From Streptomyces sp. NRRL F-5727 (GTDB taxonomy: Bacteria > Actinomycetota > Actinomycetes > Streptomycetales > Streptomycetaceae), in assembly GCF_000719555.1 (NCBI RefSeq), contig NZ_JOGX01000075.1, positions 1 to 30,377 on the forward strand: a stretch of 30,377 nucleotides of DNA. The letters run 5' to 3'. The notes under the pieces are model-generated. The model saw only the letters and a list, made by a program, of their open reading frames with translations. It did no database searches and was not told where the DNA came from. A program made the position numbers and the translations under genes. Of this stretch, positions 28,243 through 30,377 are shown in pieces (within the stretch, counting starts at the first letter, position 1; every line of letters starts with the position of its first letter).

Positions 28243-30039
28243 GTGGACCCGGTGATCATCGTGGGCGCGGGGCCGGTCGGCCTCGCGCTCTCCCTCGCGC
28301 TCGCCGCGCAGGGCGTGCCCTGCGTCGTCCTCGACGAGACCTCCGGCACGGAGGAGCCGCGCCCGGCGCGGACCGTCGTGCTGCGCGCCGACATGGCCGC
28401 CCTGGTCGAACGCCTGGGCTGCGCCACCGTCCGTGACGAGGGGCTGCGCTGGGTCGGCTGGCGGGGGATGCAGCGCCGCCGGCAGCCCCGCCAGATCGCC
28501 TTCGACCTGGGGCTCGGCGGCACCGAGGAGTGGTCCGAGGACCCGGACTCCCCCGCCGCGCCGGCCGCCCCCCTGCACATCACCCAGCACGCGCTCGCCC
28601 GCGGCCTGCGCGACGCCATCGCCCGCGAACCGCTCGTGCGGCTCGTCACCGACGCCCGCCTGGACTCCATCGAGCAGGACCGCTCCGGAGTCGTCGCCCA
28701 CACCCGCGGCCCGGAGGGCACCTGGTGGCGCGGCAGCCACCTCGTCGGCTGCGACGGCGCCCGCTCGACCGTCCGCAAGCTGCTCGACGTCCGCTTCCCC
28801 GGCCGCACCGCGGTCGAACGCCACGCGGTCGCCGCCCTGCGCACCGAACTCCCCTGGCCCGGCGAGTCCGTGCTGCACCGTCAGCCCCCGTGGCGCGGGG
28901 TCGGCGAGGAGATCAGCGCCCGCCCGCTGCCGGACGGGGTCTGGCGGATCGACTGGCTGCTGCCGCCGCGCGGCGAACTCGTCACCCCGGACGCCCTGGT
29001 GGCCCGGATCCGCGAGACCCTGGCCGGCTGGTGCGACGGCACCACGCCCCCGTACGAACTGCTCGACACCGGCGTCCACACCCTGCACCACCGGCTCGCC
29101 CGCCGCTGGCGCGTCGACCGGGTGCTGCTCGCCGGGGACGCGGCCCACCTGCTGGGCGCGATCGGCACCCAGGGCCTCGACGAGGGCCTCCGGGACGTCG
29201 ACAACCTCGCCTGGAAGCTCGCCCTCACCTGGCACCGCGCGGCCCCGGACGCCCTGCTCGACAGCTACCAGAGCGAGCGCCGGACCGCGGTCGCCGCCCG
29301 TCTCCGCACCGCCGACCAGGCCCTTCCGGCGCTGCGCGGCGGCGGCGGGCTGCGCGCCTATCTGCCGGGCGTGCTGCGCGGCCACGACGCCCTGCTGACC
29401 GACGGGCACCTGGGCCGGGGCCCGCTGGGCGCCTCCCCGGCCTACCCGCACTCGCCGCTCGCCGCGCCGTTCAGCGAGGGGATGATCCCGGTGGGCACCC
29501 CGCTCGGCGCCCCCGTCGAGGACGTCCGGGTGACGGCCCCCGACGACACGACGGTGCGGCTCCGGGACCGCCTCGGGCAGTCCCGGCTCCTGGTCCTGCT
29601 GGTCGCCCCCGGCTCCGGGGTGTGGGAGCGCCGGCACTGGCGGACCGCCGGTCTGATGCCCCGTCTGGAGGAGGCCGCCGAGGCCCTGCCGATGACGGCG
29701 GAGGTCCTGGTGACCGACGCCTACCCGGGCGCCCCCGCGCACGCCGTCCTGCTGATCCGCCCCGACGGACACCTGGTCGCCGCCTTCGCCGGCGTGCGCC
29801 CGGAGGAACTGCGCGCGGCGGCGGAGGCCGCCCGCGGCAACGCCCCGGACGACACCGCCCCGGACACCCCCGTCAAGGCCCTCCCGGCCGGATCGTCCGA
29901 GGGCGAGCGGTCCCCGAAGGCGAAGGCCCTCCCGGCCGCGTCGGCGGACGACGAGCGGCCCCCCGCCGCCGTCTCCGCCGAGGTCCCGGCACCGGCCGAG
30001 GCGTCCCTGGGACACGACCGGACCGCGGACGTCCATTGA
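28243..30039 (+). CDS. FAD-dependent aromatic monooxygenase (PheA/TfdB family)
   Basis: 598-residue flavoprotein hydroxylase family member. The N-terminal dinucleotide site is IIVGAGPVGLALSLALAAQG (5-24); the DG motif LVGCDGARSTVRKL lies near 170, and the GD motif GDAAHLLGAIGTQGLDEGLRDVDNLAWKL near 300. A thioredoxin-like C-terminal domain (about 425-525) is typical of phenol-hydroxylase-like and polyketide hydroxylases. The last about 65 residues are a low-complexity tail with an internal 16-residue duplication. The GTG at 28243 is chosen for GGAG 7 nt upstream and because it starts directly at the FAD fold. The substrate is unknown, and no biosynthetic genes are nearby. It ends just before the leader peptide promoter. 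Confidence 0.88.
   Translation: MDPVIIVGAGPVGLALSLALAAQGVPCVVLDETSGTEEPRPARTVVLRADMAALVERLGCATVRDEGLRWVGWRGMQRRRQPRQIAFDLGLGGTEEWSEDPDSPAAPAAPLHITQHALARGLRDAIAREPLVRLVTDARLDSIEQDRSGVVAHTRGPEGTWWRGSHLVGCDGARSTVRKLLDVRFPGRTAVERHAVAALRTELPWPGESVLHRQPPWRGVGEEISARPLPDGVWRIDWLLPPRGELVTPDALVARIRETLAGWCDGTTPPYELLDTGVHTLHHRLARRWRVDRVLLAGDAAHLLGAIGTQGLDEGLRDVDNLAWKLALTWHRAAPDALLDSYQSERRTAVAARLRTADQALPALRGGGGLRAYLPGVLRGHDALLTDGHLGRGPLGASPAYPHSPLAAPFSEGMIPVGTPLGAPVEDVRVTAPDDTTVRLRDRLGQSRLLVLLVAPGSGVWERRHWRTAGLMPRLEEAAEALPMTAEVLVTDAYPGAPAHAVLLIRPDGHLVAAFAGVRPEELRAAAEAARGNAPDDTAPDTPVKALPAGSSEGERSPKAKALPAASADDERPPAAVSAEVPAPAEASLGHDRTADVH
29875..29985 (+). repeat. 48-bp in-frame duplication in the monooxygenase tail
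   Basis: AAGGCCCTCCCGGCCG is repeated exactly at 29875-29890 and 29923-29938, and the following bases are similar. The two copies encode KALPAGSSEGERSP and KALPAASADDERPP. Confidence 0.85.
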
Positions 30040-30064
30040 TTCGCGCGGGCTCGCGTGGTGTACT
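30036..30064 (+). promoter_or_regulatory. Candidate promoter for the leader peptide transcript
   Basis: -35 TTGATT (30036-30041), 17-nt spacer, -10-like TGTACT (30059-30064), then 7 nt to the GTG at 30072. The -35 overlaps the monooxygenase stop codon. The -10 lacks the usual second-position A. Confidence 0.45.
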
Positions 30065-30071
30065 CCGGAGC

Positions 30072-30158
30072 GTGACCGACACCGATGTACGCCTGTGGCG
30101 GAGGGTCCATATGGACCTGATCCGCTACGCGGGCTGCGTGTGTCGCCCGTCCCTCTGA
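30072..30158 (+). CDS. Putative leader peptide with cysteine codons near its end
   Basis: A 28-codon frame reading MTDTDVRLWRRVHMDLI and then RYAGCVCRPSL, with Cys codons TGC and TGT near the end. It resembles the short Streptomyces leader peptides with a basic-HVDL-type core and a terminal C-R that precede sulfur or cysteine genes. GTG at 30072 is favoured by a -10-like hexamer 7 nt upstream (leaderless). An inner ATG at 30111 has GGAGGG 5 nt before it and would give a 15-residue peptide. Ribosome pausing at the Cys codons when cysteine is scarce would control the gene that follows; this role is inference from the family. Confidence 0.65.
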   Translation: MTDTDVRLWRRVHMDLIRYAGCVCRPSL

Positions 30159-30188
30159 ACTCGCTTCCCCTTCCCCCGCGCGCCCCGC

Positions 30189-30244
30189 CCGGCCGGCCCC
30201 TGCCTGCCGTGGCCCCCGTGGCTCCGGCCGGCCTTCCGCCGGCC
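30189..30244 (+). promoter_or_regulatory. Attenuator-like region with mutually exclusive hairpins
   Basis: The self-complementary octamer CCGGCCGG occurs at 30189-30196 and 30224-30231 and can pair with itself. The second copy can instead form GGCCGG (30226-30231) with CCGGCC (30239-30244) over a 7-nt loop. Only one pairing can exist at a time, as in an attenuator that follows a leader peptide. Confidence 0.4.
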
Positions 30245-30287
30245 GTCCCTCGCGGCGCGCACCCCGGCGATTCCAGGACGGTCACCC

Positions 30288-30377
30288 GTGCCCGCGTCTT
30301 CTGTCACCCCCTCCCCTGCCACCACCCCTTCCCCTGTCGTCCCCCCTTCCCCCGCCCTCGCCCCTCCGGTCGCCGCC
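30288..30377 (+). CDS. Start of a further gene, cut off by the window edge
   Basis: From GTG at 30288 the frame is open for 30 codons to the end of the window, giving a Pro/Ser/Thr-rich start (MPASSVTPSPATTPSP and onward). AGGACG lies about 7 nt upstream. Only a low-complexity N terminus can be seen, so no function is named; the leader peptide before it suggests a sulfur or cysteine role. Confidence 0.45.
   Translation, partial: MPASSVTPSPATTPSPVVPPSPALAPPVAA

Overview
The window is high-GC actinobacterial DNA, almost certainly from a Streptomyces chromosome. Third codon positions are strongly G/C, GTG starts are common, many -10 hexamers lie exactly 7 nt from a start codon, and the gene order (hflX, a RelA/SpoT homologue, dapF, miaA, miaB, then a two-component system beside gluABCD) is one I recognise from the Streptomyces core genome. 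No insertion sequence, prophage, CRISPR array, rRNA or tRNA gene was seen.

Left part (1-9950). A class III aminotransferase leaves the window on the minus strand and may be the first gene of a small siderophore-type cluster. A secreted trypsin-like lipoprotein protease is divergent from it and ends in a perfect 21-bp bidirectional terminator shared with hflX. Next, all on the minus strand, come hflX, a membrane-anchored M1 metallopeptidase, the RelA/SpoT homologue (rshA) and dapF.

Middle (9950-16600). On the minus strand lie a small membrane protein, miaA, a LigB-like protein and miaB. On the plus strand lie an acidic low-complexity protein and a small antitoxin-family protein whose stop codon is missing. 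A GlxA-type AraC regulator with a cysteine hydrolase (isochorismatase family) follows, divergent from miaB.

Right part (16600-30377). A DedA membrane protein precedes a NarL-type two-component pair, and an orphan four-carbon acid sugar kinase converges on that pair. A 754-nt gap carries a 25-bp tandem repeat array with a 50-bp alternation. A lone TAXI solute-binding protein converges on gluRK. The gluRK two-component system diverges from the gluABCD glutamate ABC transporter operon, which has a promoter with a palindrome over its -35, a gluB-gluC intercistronic hairpin and a strong terminator. Last come an FAD-dependent monooxygenase, a tiny leader peptide with cysteine codons, an attenuator-like region and the first 30 codons of a further gene.

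The genes serve translation and RNA modification (miaA, miaB, hflX), stringent response (rshA), cell wall/lysine precursor supply (dapF) and glutamate sensing and uptake (gluRK, gluABCD). The points most worth following are the 25-bp repeat array, the run of leaderless starts, the antitoxin-family gene that reads through its neighbour antisense, the diverged synthetase domain and minisatellite of rshA, the lone TAXI protein next to gluRK, and the candidate cysteine attenuator at the right edge.
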